64,000 nucleotides of DNA from Collinsella aerofaciens (GCF_015557435.1 NZ_JADNOH010000037.1:31974-95973), one strand, 5' to 3'. Shown: positions 41,071-48,763, counted from the stretch's first letter. Translations and numbers: made by a program. Notes: generated by a model not told the origin, from the sequence alone.

Positions 41071-41411
41071 TCCGCAACCTCCGCGCCACAAGAAGGGCAA
41101 TAGGCCGCGTTGTCCATGATGTAGCACCCACAACGCGAGCATTGGAAGTAACCGAAGTCGTGTTCATAGGTGCCGTTATCCATGACCTTATGCACCGTCA
41201 CGTATGAGCCTGAATAGTCGGGAATCCTTTTGCATTCGTTGCGCTTGCTGTAAGAGCTGCCGTTGAAAATAATGCGGTCAGGCTCTTCAGTTCCCGATTC
41301 GGTTTTGATTTCGACAACAGACGCATTGCGACGAAGACTATCAAATAGCTGTTCCAACTTTTCCGGGTTGTCAGGCGTAAAGGAGAAGCTATAAGTCTTC
41401 TCGGTATCCAT
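41067..41411 (-). CDS. Zinc-ribbon phage protein
   Basis: The 114-residue protein has a C-terminal zinc ribbon (CSRCGCYIMDNAAYCPSCGA) after a mixed domain (MDTEKTYSFSFTPDNPEKLE). It is the first gene of an early sub-operon. DNA or protein binding is likely from the ribbon. Confidence 0.7.
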   Translation of the reverse strand: MDTEKTYSFSFTPDNPEKLEQLFDSLRRNASVVEIKTESGTEEPDRIIFNGSSYSKRNECKRIPDYSGSYVTVHKVMDNGTYEHDFGYFQCSRCGCYIMDNAAYCPSCGAEVAE

Positions 41412-41717
41412 AGCAAATCACCCCATTTCGTGCCATTGTTGAAAACTCTGTTGAAAACCTGTGGAAAGCCGTTTTGCTGGCGCTCGAATGAGTCGCACAA
41501 AACAAGACCGCAAAGAGAAGAAGCAAGAGAAAGAACCTTGCTTGTAAGGTTGACTAACAAGCAAGTACGGTGGGTTTTGGTTTTGGTTCGAGGAACCAAA
41601 ACCCACCTCATCTTGTTTTGTTTTGTTTTGTTTTGTTTTATGGTTAGGCGACCATTTGCGAGTGGGTTTAGCACACCTAAAACCACTGGTTTTGCCTTGG
41701 GTTTGGCAATCATGCTT
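41412..41717. other. Non-coding region with hairpins and a TTTTG repeat
   Basis: About 300 nt without a credible gene. It contains an inverted repeat CTTGCTTGT/ACAAGCAAG (41,537-41,565), a longer one GGTGGGTTTTGGTT/AACCAAAACCCACC (41,570-41,606), and a run of TTTTG units (41,612-41,640). It lies just after the replication-initiator-like gene, so it could be a terminator plus the phage replication origin. Confidence 0.5.
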
Positions 41718-42173
41718 TTACACCTCCTGACCTGCTGAATTGTTGTTCTGTGAGTTCTTGCGCGGTCTTCCGCCCTTGCGCCCGTTGGCGCGTTGGCGAC
41801 CGAAATAAAGCGCGTTTTTGAGCATGCGAAAGTTCGTCAAGAAGCCGTCTTCGTCGCGTTCGAGAAGCCCTATATCCAACAGCTCTTCGACAAAGGATTT
41901 GCAATCCTCAATCGCCATGTACTCATCGAACGCGCCTGACTGTCCGAAGCCCAGAACGCCCGCGAGAATAAGCGCGTCTTCCTCCGTCTCGAACGCTATA
42001 CGGTGCCCCTTGGTAGCCGCCAGATATTCGCAGAGCCGCCACCAGCGCCCGTAGCCGTCATATCCCCGACGATGAATGAGACGTTGGCACTTCGCGTCTT
42101 GCGAAGCGTTGGAATCGTGCGAGAAGAAGGCCATAGGCTCTTGCGCAGCGGTCGTTTCCTCCCTTGTAGGCAT
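41718..42173 (-). CDS. Replication initiator N-terminal domain-like protein (Lin1244/Lin1753 type)
   Basis: In this 151-residue protein, AFFSHDSNASQDAKCQRLIH, GYDGYGRWWRLCEYLAATKG and LVEELLDIGLLERDEDGFL-type sequence match the winged-helix domain found at the N-terminus of phage replication initiators. The basic end GRKGGRPRKN follows. The usual C-terminal part is missing and no helicase, primase or polymerase gene is seen in the prophage. ATG 42,173 has GGAGGTGACTAC upstream. Confidence 0.75.
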   Translation of the reverse strand: MPTREETTAAQEPMAFFSHDSNASQDAKCQRLIHRRGYDGYGRWWRLCEYLAATKGHRIAFETEEDALILAGVLGFGQSGAFDEYMAIEDCKSFVEELLDIGLLERDEDGFLTNFRMLKNALYFGRQRANGRKGGRPRKNSQNNNSAGQEV

Positions 42174-42184
42174 GTAGTCACCTC

Positions 42185-42412
42185 CTAACCGTCTTCCTCG
42201 TCGCAGATCACGTCTGGCGCGCCCTGCTGGTGCCATCCGTCCCATACGCAGTGCCCGACTTCGCGGCAGTTCGTCCAAACGTCGCGCCCAACGAACGTGC
42301 AGCACGTCTTGCCGCGATGCCGCATGCTTTCGAACTCGCATGATTCGGGGTCTGGCATGGGCGGTTCGCCGAAATCGAGCGGCAAGGTTTCCTGCGCGCT
42401 ATTCCTCTTCAT
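42185..42412 (-). CDS. Small Cys-rich phage protein
   Basis: The 75-residue protein (MKRNSAQETLPLDFGEPPMP) has six Cys in its second half (SCEFESM, TCCTF, NCREVGHC, VICDEED), suggesting metal binding. The start is uncertain: ATG 42,412 lacks a clear site, and a later TTG with AGGAAACC is possible. It overlaps the upstream gene. Confidence 0.55.
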   Translation of the reverse strand: MKRNSAQETLPLDFGEPPMPDPESCEFESMRHRGKTCCTFVGRDVWTNCREVGHCVWDGWHQQGAPDVICDEEDG

Positions 42413-42677
42413 CGCTTGAAATGTCGTAGGCAATCGAGCTGCCAACGTAGGTGAGCAGCTTTTGCATGTGCTTAACGGTGCTCGGCTCGGGCTTCGCGCC
42501 ATCTTCAAGCAGAGTGTCAACCCATGCGAGGGTGCCGCGAACGATTGCGAGCGTGGCGCTCATATCAACGTCGAAGCCCTCGCCGGTCTTGGGATTGATG
42601 AGCGACATGCTGCCGTTGAGGGCGAAGGTGCCAGCGCCGACCTTGGCGATAGTCTCGGTGATCTCTTTACGCTTCAT
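42399..42677 (-). CDS. Hypothetical early phage protein
   Basis: The 92-residue protein begins MKRKEITETIAKVGAGTFAL and includes MSATLAIVRGTLAWVDTLLE; the end is acidic. ATG 42,677 has AAGGAGAAGAAAG. No domain is recognised. Confidence 0.6.
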   Translation of the reverse strand: MKRKEITETIAKVGAGTFALNGSMSLINPKTGEGFDVDMSATLAIVRGTLAWVDTLLEDGAKPEPSTVKHMQKLLTYVGSSIAYDISSDEEE

Positions 42678-43068
42678 CTTTCTTCTCCTTGTCAAACATG
42701 GATGTTCTAAGCTCGATGCGAAGCTTCGGGTTGCGTTCGAGCAGCCAGCGAGCGAGCAAAGAGCTATCGCTGTTGTTGATTCCGTAGGTGTGTTCGTTGC
42801 CCTGATCGTCAACGAAGGGCACGCCAACGAGCTTCGTAATGCCCTCGTAGCGCTGCTTCTCGATGAGGTACTTAGTGGAGACGCGAAGCCCGCGCGCGTC
42901 GATTGCGAGCGCTGTAAGCTCGATTTCGCGCAGCGCCTTTGGGTTCTTCTCGCACCACTCCTTGAACAGGTAACGTCTGTCCGCGACCTTTAGCGGCATC
43001 GGGTAGACGCGCTGGCGCTCTTCGCGCATGACGGCTTCGAGCGGTTGCGTGTAGTTATCGGTGTCCAT
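42667..43068 (-). CDS. Hypothetical early phage protein
   Basis: The 133-residue protein begins MDTDNYTQPLEAVMREERQR and contains RYLFKEWCEKNPKALREIEL and VSTKYLIEKQRYEGITKLVG, helical and basic, resembling small phage DNA-associated proteins but without a clear family. ATG 43,068 has GAGGTGCCCGC. Confidence 0.6.
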   Translation of the reverse strand: MDTDNYTQPLEAVMREERQRVYPMPLKVADRRYLFKEWCEKNPKALREIELTALAIDARGLRVSTKYLIEKQRYEGITKLVGVPFVDDQGNEHTYGINNSDSSLLARWLLERNPKLRIELRTSMFDKEKKDEA

Positions 43069-43261
43069 GCGGGCACCTCGCTTCACGGCTCATGACGCGG
43101 CGCAAGGCCGCTTCTGCTTCCGCCTTGCTCGCCGATGGTGCGACGGGTAGCATCTGGCGGCGGTAGACCCTGCCGATGCCCCGGTTTTCCGGCGTGCTCG
43201 CGTCTTCCTCTATGCGCGCCATCCAGAAGCCCGCGTTGTCGCGGTAGACTTCGGCCTTCAT
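43055..43261 (-). CDS. Small phage protein
   Basis: The 68-residue protein (MKAEVYRDNAGFWMARIEED) is possibly a beta-hairpin protein with a basic tail; it ends CPHGHR. ATG overlaps the previous stop (ATGA). The function is unknown. Confidence 0.55.
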   Translation of the reverse strand: MKAEVYRDNAGFWMARIEEDASTPENRGIGRVYRRQMLPVAPSASKAEAEAALRRVMSREARCPHGHR

Positions 43262-43644
43262 GACCAAATCACGCGCCACAAGACGCGACCAACCACGATG
43301 TAAAGCGGAATGAGAAGCCACCAGCCCACAAGATCGCACAACCACCCAAGCAGGGCGGCAGCAGCCATAGGGAGGATGCCGGTTAGCGTCAGAGCGGCGA
43401 TTGCATACAATCCCCAGCGCTGGTAGCGCGGCATGCGCGCTATACTGTCTTCTGTCAATTGCGCCCTGCAATTTGACACGCCCGTTCGAAGTTGCCGCTT
43501 CGGGCGGGCATCTTTCTTCGCAGCCATTCGCGCGTTTTCGCAACGGCGCATCTGCACCACTGGCGCTGCGCAGCGCTTAGGCCGCACGGTTCGGGCATTC
43601 GTAATACCACCTCCAAAACCAACGGTTTTCTTATCGGTTTTCAC
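43258..43644 (-). CDS. Membrane protein of the early operon
   Basis: In this 128-residue protein a basic N-terminal half (KKDARPKRQLRTGVS) precedes two membrane helices (GLYAIAALTLTGILPMAAAA and WWLLIPLYIVVGRVLWRVI). The GTG start 43,644 has a strong GGAGGTTTCGAAAC. The function is unknown. Confidence 0.55.
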   Translation of the reverse strand: MKTDKKTVGFGGGITNARTVRPKRCAAPVVQMRRCENARMAAKKDARPKRQLRTGVSNCRAQLTEDSIARMPRYQRWGLYAIAALTLTGILPMAAAALLGWLCDLVGWWLLIPLYIVVGRVLWRVIWS

Positions 43645-43661
43645 GTTTCGAAACCTCCGCT

Positions 43662-43868
43662 TTAGTTGCTCGAAAGAGCGACGATGCCCAAAAGCTCATC
43701 GGCGGTACACTCATAGAGCTTGCAAAGCTCTATGAGCATGGGCGCTGTCGGCGAAGTCTTGCCCGTCTCCCAATTGCTAAGCGTCGTGATGGAAACGCCA
43801 AGAAGGGTTGCGGCCTTCTGAGCCGTAAGACCTTTCCGCTCGCGCGCTGCCTTATAGTTCTCGCTCAT
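43662..43868 (-). CDS. Cro-like HTH regulator
   Basis: The 68-residue protein is one XRE-type helix-turn-helix domain: RERKGLTAQKAATLLGVSIT, TLSNWETGKTSPTAPML. It is the first gene of the - strand early operon, divergent from the 44,015 repressor, so it probably plays the Cro or activator part in the lysis-lysogeny switch. Confidence 0.85.
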   Translation of the reverse strand: MSENYKAARERKGLTAQKAATLLGVSITTLSNWETGKTSPTAPMLIELCKLYECTADELLGIVALSSN

Positions 43869-43903
43869 TGTTCACCTCCAATCATCCGAAAGAGAGATGA
43901 AAT

Positions 43904-43978
43904 AAACCATACGGCTTATTTCGGGGCAAGCAAAAGAGTAAGCCGTTTGGTCTAGCGTGTCAACAATAATTTGTATAC
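43904..43978. promoter_or_regulatory. Divergent operator/promoter region of prophage 2
   Basis: ACCATACGGCTTA (43,906-43,918) and TAAGCCGTTTGGT (43,939-43,951) form an inverted repeat with one mismatch, a likely operator for one or both flanking HTH proteins. TATACAAT at about 43,974 could be the -10 box of the + strand repressor transcript. Confidence 0.6.
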
Positions 43979-44014
43979 AATTAGCCGAGACGGTTACGTT
44001 TGATAGGGGTTGCT

Positions 44015-44263
44015 ATGGATAGCACCGAGACAAAGAAGCTCATTGGCGCTCGAATTGCCATCGCGCGCAAGGCTAATGGCTTCAACCAAGATCAACTTGC
44101 AGAAGCGGTCGGCGTTCATAAGCAGACGATTTCTAGGTGGGAAAGCGGGAAGCGCGCGCCCAACGGCGAAGAAGTCAGGCTAATTGTTGAGACCCTAAAT
44201 TGCTCTGCTGACTTCATCCTTGGCTTGACGGATACGCTGAAGATTGGTGGCGGAAATGACTAG
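44015..44263 (+). CDS. XRE-family repressor (CI-like)
   Basis: This 82-residue single HTH domain (IGARIAIARKANGFNQDQLA, EAVGVHKQTISRWESGKRAP) lacks a peptidase-type C-terminal domain, so it would not respond to RecA by self-cleavage. ATG 44,015 has AGGGG upstream. It is the first gene of the + strand lysogeny operon with the exonuclease and probably the recombinase. Confidence 0.82.
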   Translation: MDSTETKKLIGARIAIARKANGFNQDQLAEAVGVHKQTISRWESGKRAPNGEEVRLIVETLNCSADFILGLTDTLKIGGGND

Positions 44264-45191
44264 AAAAGAGAAGTTACAAGCGATTGACCCAAAGAAGGTA
44301 ATCGTTTTTGATACCGAGACAACCGGCTTGAACATCGGCGGTTCTCGCCGCGATGAAATACTGTCGCTCGCTGTCATGAATCTTGACGGTGACGTTCTGT
44401 TTTGCGACCTATTGAAGCCATCGGAGCGCAAAAAGTGGCCTAAAGCGGAAAGCATAAACGGAATATCTCCGTCTATGGTGAAGGACAAGCAGACGATTGT
44501 AGAAAGGCGTTCGGAAATTGAACCGATTTTCAAGAACGCTAAGCTATACGTCGCATACAATGCCGATTTCGACCTAGGATTTCTTCGAGCTTCAGGCTTG
44601 GATATACCAGATCATCAGACGTTTGACGTGATGAAGGAGTTTGCGAAGATACACGGCGCATGGGACGGCACGCATGCTGAATGGTCATGGTGCAAGTTGG
44701 AAGATTGCGCAGCGTTCTACGGATATCGTGACTTTGGGGCGCATGACGCCTTGAACGACGTAAGAGCAACAGCGCATTGCTTCAATTCGATTCTCGATGA
44801 TTTTCTTTTTGGTGAGCCGCGCCGCCGCCCGAAGCGCGTAAAGGATGAGTTCGGCGATTCGTATTTCGAGTATGGCGACGAAGAGTTTAGAAGCATCGTT
44901 TGCAGCGGCTATGCTGCCGCATTGGCCGACACTGAAGAACATACTAACAACGCGCCATCGGCTAACGAGGTTCAGCAGCAAGCCAAGGATGAAAAAGACA
45001 GCGTGGATAATCAACCGGACAGAAATCATGCCGTGCCAGATCGGCGGAACACGAATAAAGCATTGGTGTTAATCGGTTCCGTTTGCGTATTGATTGGGCT
45101 TGCAATCACTGTTTTAGGCGCAGCAATCGTTGGTGTCCCGATTGCTATATTGGGCGCTTTGCTTGCCATAGGTTCAAAGGGAAGGAAATAG
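44256..45191 (+). CDS. DEDDh exonuclease with C-terminal membrane hairpin
   Basis: In this 311-residue protein, residues 14-175 form a DnaQ-like 3'-5' exonuclease domain. It has D19 and E21 in FDTETTGL, Asp in YNADFDLGFL, and H163 and D168 in HDALNDV, so all five DEDDh residues are present. A charged linker (~200-265) leads to two hydrophobic segments (ALVLIGSVCVLIGLAITVLG, then IVGVPIAILGALLAI) ending SKGRK. It overlaps the repressor gene end. Expression in the lysogen is likely, so a defence or superinfection-exclusion role is a reasonable guess; the function is unproven. Confidence 0.8.
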   Translation: MTRKEKLQAIDPKKVIVFDTETTGLNIGGSRRDEILSLAVMNLDGDVLFCDLLKPSERKKWPKAESINGISPSMVKDKQTIVERRSEIEPIFKNAKLYVAYNADFDLGFLRASGLDIPDHQTFDVMKEFAKIHGAWDGTHAEWSWCKLEDCAAFYGYRDFGAHDALNDVRATAHCFNSILDDFLFGEPRRRPKRVKDEFGDSYFEYGDEEFRSIVCSGYAAALADTEEHTNNAPSANEVQQQAKDEKDSVDNQPDRNHAVPDRRNTNKALVLIGSVCVLIGLAITVLGAAIVGVPIAILGALLAIGSKGRK

Positions 45192-45283
45192 AAAACCCTG
45201 CGCGGCTTCTTGGCGGTCGGCGCGCAGGGCAAGTGCAAAGAACGAAGCGCAATTGCGCGCTCGCTCTAAGGGGTGATTTTAGC

Positions 45284-46774
45284 ATGGTGAAGAACCGAGC
45301 TGCCATATACGCGCGGTTCAGCTCGCACAACCAACGCTCAGAAAGCATTGAGATACAAGTTGAGAACTCACGCGAATACTGCGAGCGTGAAGGCTTGCAT
45401 GTCGTGCGCGAATACTGCGACTATGCGCAGACAGGGCGCAACGTAGATCGAGCAGAGTTCCAACGGATGATGAGCGATGCGAAGCTTGGTCTATTTGATT
45501 TTGTGGTGATTTACAAGGTAACTCGCATAATGCGCAACCGCGATGAAATGGCATTGGCGCGAATCATGTTGCGCAAGGCTGGTGTAGAAATACTTTATGC
45601 GGGCGAAGAGATAGCGAGCGGTTCGAGCGGTGTTCTTCAGCTTGGAATGCTCGAAGTTCTCGCAGAATGGGAAAGCGCAATCGACAGTGAACGCATTAGA
45701 GACGGAATCCAGAAGAACGCCGAACGGTGCATGGCTAATGGTCGCACTCTCTATGGATGGGATATCGTAGAAGGACGCTACGCCATCAACGAGCGAGAAG
45801 CCGCAGTGCTTAGGCGCATGAAGAACCTTTTGTTTAGCGGTAACTCAGTAGCGGAGATCGTGCGCGCCGTTGACGCTGAGCGCAGCAAGCGCGGCGCAAA
45901 GTTCAATCAGGATACCGTCACCAAGCTTCTAAAGCGAGTGCAGAACGCAGGTGTCTACAAGTACGCAGGACACGAGGTAGAAGGCGGTATGCCAGCCCTA
46001 TGGTCACAAGCAGAACAGGATATGATAAACAGCATCCTTAGCGACCGTCACCGCCCACGAAGGAAGGTTGACAGCGCGCTAGAGTTCCCGCTTAGCGGAA
46101 AGCTCTATTGCGCTCGATGCGGAATGCCAATGGCCGGAACAAGCGGAACCTCTAAGAATGGTTCTGCCTATCACTATTACAAGTGCCGAAAATGCCGCAG
46201 GACAGTTCGCCGAGACTTGATAGAAGATGCAGTGGTCGATATGACCTATGAAGCAGTAAAGCAAGCTGATGTGAGAAAACGCATTGCCAAGACGCTTGCT
46301 GGCTACGAAGCTGAGCGGGCGACCGAAGAAAAGCCCGAAAGCTACTTCATCAAGAAAGAGATTCGGCGTATCGACACCGCGTTTGAACGCATCTGGCAAG
46401 CGATAGAAGACGGCATAGCGCCGCCCGGTGGCAGAGAGCGCACAACCGAGCTGAAGCGACAGAGAGCGGAGTTAGAAGCCCGCTTGCGCGTTGCAGAGCA
46501 AGCGGAATCGCTCGAACCATCGGTTGACGATGTGCTTTTGTGGCTCGATGATCTCGCGAACGACACAACGCCTTTGGAAATCCTCAACGAGTTTGTCAGA
46601 TTCGTTGAGATTGACGGCAAAGATGTAACCGTCTACTTCATGTTTGACGAACTGCCGGACGATTTCACGCCAAAACAGAAAAAGGCCGAACACCATTGCT
46701 ACCAAAGGTGTTCGACCAATTCTCTTGTGGTGGAGGCGCGGAGAATCGAACTCCGGTCCACGAAAGCCCCCTGA
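45284..46774 (+). CDS. Large serine recombinase (site-specific integrase)
   Basis: In this 496-residue protein, the resolvase domain has the catalytic Ser13 in YARFS and later arginines (KVTRIMRNRDEMALARIM, WESAIDSERIRDGI). The recombinase domain spans ~160-260. The zinc ribbon (YCARCGMPMAG...YYKCRKCRR) and coiled coil (RRIDTAFERIWQAIEDGI) are typical of phage serine integrases. The last ~16 codons (VVEARRIELRSTKAP) are read through the 3' end of ssrA on the other strand, so the gene end is part of the attachment site. ATG 45,284 follows TAAGGGGTGATTTTAGC. Confidence 0.93.
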   Translation: MVKNRAAIYARFSSHNQRSESIEIQVENSREYCEREGLHVVREYCDYAQTGRNVDRAEFQRMMSDAKLGLFDFVVIYKVTRIMRNRDEMALARIMLRKAGVEILYAGEEIASGSSGVLQLGMLEVLAEWESAIDSERIRDGIQKNAERCMANGRTLYGWDIVEGRYAINEREAAVLRRMKNLLFSGNSVAEIVRAVDAERSKRGAKFNQDTVTKLLKRVQNAGVYKYAGHEVEGGMPALWSQAEQDMINSILSDRHRPRRKVDSALEFPLSGKLYCARCGMPMAGTSGTSKNGSAYHYYKCRKCRRTVRRDLIEDAVVDMTYEAVKQADVRKRIAKTLAGYEAERATEEKPESYFIKKEIRRIDTAFERIWQAIEDGIAPPGGRERTTELKRQRAELEARLRVAEQAESLEPSVDDVLLWLDDLANDTTPLEILNEFVRFVEIDGKDVTVYFMFDELPDDFTPKQKKAEHHCYQRCSTNSLVVEARRIELRSTKAP

Positions 46775-46775
46775 T
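46715..46775. other. Probable attR at the ssrA 3' end
   Basis: Phage-type coding sequence (recombinase gene) meets the 3' end of tmRNA here. tRNA/tmRNA 3' ends are common phage attachment sites, and the recombinase gene lies next to it as in many prophages. The exact core cannot be set without the partner site. Confidence 0.6.
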
Positions 46776-47091
46776 TGGCATCTCCAAGCTCAGTCGCTGG
46801 TTTTGTCTCGGACGCTTTGCGCGCAGCGACACGCTCGCGGCATCCTAACCGGTTCGGTCTTAGCCTGCGCCATACCGATTACGTGCGCAGGAGCATTCCC
46901 CTAAAATGACGTCGCGCCGGTGTCGGGGAAATCACCGGGTTGACGCGCCGCTATAAATTAAGCAGCGAGAGCCATAGGCTCAAAAGAAGAGTTGTTGTCA
47001 ATTCAATTTGACGGTACCCCTGTTTAACGAGGCGAGGAGACCTCGGCTTGCTTCCTCTCTCAGAGCTATCGTGTCGAAACCAGTCGCCCCC
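46728..47091 (-). ncRNA. ssrA: Transfer-messenger RNA (tmRNA)
   Basis: The 5' end is GGGGGCGACTGG then TTTCGACACGATAG; the 3' end is GTTCGATTCTCC then GCGCCTCCACCA. The acceptor stem GGGGGCG pairs with CGCCTCC (one G-U). The tag reading frame ends ...EPMALAA-stop in the middle of the 5' half, the expected degradation tag end. It rescues stalled ribosomes together with SmpB. The 3' CCA is encoded. Prophage 2 abuts its 3' end. Confidence 0.96.
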
Positions 47092-47327
47092 GAATGTCGG
47101 GAAAGTCTGGATGGCATTGGGCACGAGCACCCAACACCCGTCGACTTTTCAAGGAACACGCGGGGCGAGCCCCGCTTATGGAGTGTTATCTTACCACGTT
47201 CTGAAAGCGGACAGCTGTTCTATGCACGAGCTGTGAAGACCCCAATGTGCGCTGCACTTCGCACTTTTGCTACTGGTCGCGTCACGTATATTTTCGCCAA
47301 GCAAAACAGCCAGTCGAAAGGACCGTT

Positions 47328-47762
47328 ATGGATACCAAGCAGCAACTCGTCAATGCCCTCGCAGGCCTGGGCTCAACCATCACCGAAGCCATGGATGTCA
47401 TCGAGGGCTTTGTCCCCTGCGGACATCCCGCCCTCACGGTGTCGAACGCCCTCGTCTCACTGGATACCGACGACGATGCAGCCCTCGCCCAACAGCTTGA
47501 GACCGTCAAGGGCTTCATCGACCACGTGAGCGAGAACCGCGGCGTCACCGCACATCACGATGCCTCGGTTGAGCTCACGGGTTCCAAGGCCAATCTGTTC
47601 GCAGCAATCCGCGAGGTAGGAACCCTTATGCAAACCGCAGGCGTCAAGAACACCCAGGTCAACGAGTGGGTCTACCGCAGCCTGGCCGCGCTAAACGATT
47701 CCGACGAAAAGGCCGCCGAGAAGCTCGCCGAAGCCCCCGCCATCAAGACTGCGCTTTTGTAA
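47328..47762 (+). CDS. Conserved hypothetical host protein
   Basis: The 144-residue acidic helical protein (MDTKQQLVNALAGLGSTITE) contains MDVIEGFVPCGHPALTVSNA and TVKGFIDHVSENRGVTAHHD. ATG 47,328 has GAAAGGA six bases upstream. It is followed by a strong terminator and stands alone. I do not recognise a family. The 236 nt between ssrA and this gene contain no gene. Confidence 0.75.
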   Translation: MDTKQQLVNALAGLGSTITEAMDVIEGFVPCGHPALTVSNALVSLDTDDDAALAQQLETVKGFIDHVSENRGVTAHHDASVELTGSKANLFAAIREVGTLMQTAGVKNTQVNEWVYRSLAALNDSDEKAAEKLAEAPAIKTALL

Positions 47763-47767
47763 TTTAA

Positions 47768-47812
47768 GAATGCGTGCCCTTCGGAGCGTCAACGTTCCGA
47801 AGGGCACGCAAA
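47768..47812 (+). terminator. Strong bidirectional terminator
   Basis: GCGTGCCCTTCGGA pairs with TCCGAAGGGCACGC around an AT-poor loop. It lies between the convergent 47,328 gene and the PIN toxin gene. Confidence 0.75.
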
Positions 47813-47822
47813 CAGCCAGGCA

Positions 47823-48338
47823 CTATCGGAATACCTGCCCGCCACGTTCGGCCAAAGCCAGAATCGGCATCATTTGACGTGGCGTTTTTGCTGCAATATC
47901 GGCATGTTCGAGCAGTTTGCGATCGTTGGTCACCAAGTAATCGACCTGCGCGCGCTTGCACGCGGCGAGCACCAAGTTGTCCTCGTAATCGCGATGGAGC
48001 GCCAAGTATTTGTCGGCCAGCCAAAGGTCCGACGCATCTGCGCCCACGGCCGTGGCGTTTTCGGTCATGTTCCGAACAAACGCCAACGCCGCATCGCCAA
48101 TTGCACGGGCTGACGCCTCGTCGAGCGCTCCCCCATTGGCAAGAACACTGCGCTTTAATTCGTGCTGGACAACGTACAGCACGTCCTTAGCGATGTGCAC
48201 GGGGAAGAACAGCGACGCGCCTGCCTCCGCGGCCCGTCCGATAAAAGCCCGCGCGGCAAGCGACTCGGCATGGTCAGCGCAAAATGAATCGACCCATACG
48301 TTGGCATCCACCATGATCTTAAGAGGGGCCCCACTCAC
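47823..48338 (-). CDS. PIN-domain toxin
   Basis: In this 171-residue protein, acidic residues of a PIN nuclease are visible: IMVDANVWVDSF, HRDYEDNLVLAACKR, VDYLVTNDRKLLE. PIN toxins (VapC-like) cleave RNA. It overlaps the antitoxin gene by 4 nt. The start is GTG 48,338 (ATGA-type overlap). Confidence 0.88.
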   Translation of the reverse strand: MSGAPLKIMVDANVWVDSFCADHAESLAARAFIGRAAEAGASLFFPVHIAKDVLYVVQHELKRSVLANGGALDEASARAIGDAALAFVRNMTENATAVGADASDLWLADKYLALHRDYEDNLVLAACKRAQVDYLVTNDRKLLEHADIAAKTPRQMMPILALAERGGQVFR

Positions 48339-48670
48339 AGGATCATCCCCTTTTGGCGATAATGCTCATCCATGGCCTCCGCATAGACCGTATCCCAATC
48401 GCGGCCCTCGGACCCAGGCGACGCAACGTTACCCAAGTCCGCATAGAGTCGGTCCGCGGCCGCCCACGACGCGGCAAACGGGGACTCAGGCGCGACGGCC
48501 TGCTGCCGGTCGTCAACGGCCGCAAGCACTTCCTCGCACTGGCCGCCGCCCTGCGCGACCTTGGCCACAACCTTTTTGATGAGCTCGGGCAGCGACCCGC
48601 CCGAGAGCCGCAACGCCTCCTCGGCACGGTCCTTGACCTGGCGATCCACGCGAACATTCACCTGTGCCAT
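48335..48670 (-). CDS. RelB/DinJ-type antitoxin
   Basis: The protein has MAQVNVRVDRQVKDRAEEAL, a ribbon-helix-helix N-terminus of RelB/DinJ type, then LIKKVVAKVAQG and a toxin-binding C-terminal part. The start is uncertain: ATG 48,670 fits the family, while GTG 48,688 has a better-placed AGGGGG. The longer ATG at 48,727 lies within the operator and is unlikely. Confidence 0.8.
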   Translation of the reverse strand: MAQVNVRVDRQVKDRAEEALRLSGGSLPELIKKVVAKVAQGGGQCEEVLAAVDDRQQAVAPESPFAASWAAADRLYADLGNVASPGSEGRDWDTVYAEAMDEHYRQKGMIL

Positions 48671-48708
48671 GCTGCTAACAGCACCCACGTCGATCACGCC
48701 CCCTTCAC

Positions 48709-48749
48709 TTGCTAGCATTGCTAGCATAACTATATAGAGAAGCTAGCAA
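48709..48749. promoter_or_regulatory. Toxin-antitoxin operator/promoter
   Basis: Two direct TTGCTAGCA copies (48,709-48,717 and 48,718-48,726) and an inverted GCTAGCAA (48,742-48,749) flank a TATATAGT box on the - strand. This fits autorepression by the ribbon-helix-helix antitoxin. Confidence 0.7.
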
Positions 48750-48763
48750 ACGGTCAAACGCAA

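Larger units (their letters stand above)
14000..46727. mobile_element. Prophage 2, essentially complete, next to ssrA
   Basis: A full siphophage gene set lies on the - strand, reading from right to left: early genes, integrase, SSB, mIHF, dUTPase, late regulator, HNH, terminases, portal, protease, capsid, head completion, tail, DGR2, lysis. Divergent + strand genes at the right end are a repressor, an exonuclease and a serine recombinase. The right end touches the 3' end of tmRNA, a classic insertion site. The left limit is not proven; it is placed in the junction region at about 14 kb. Confidence 0.85.

Noticed and set aside
41612..41640. TTTTG run as a regulatory microsatellite of a coding gene
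   Set aside because: No credible gene reads through it; the frame covering it has unlikely composition.
48671..48727. Antitoxin start at ATG 48,727
   Set aside because: That start lies within the TTGCTAGCA operator copies, next to the -10 box, and adds residues not seen in the family.
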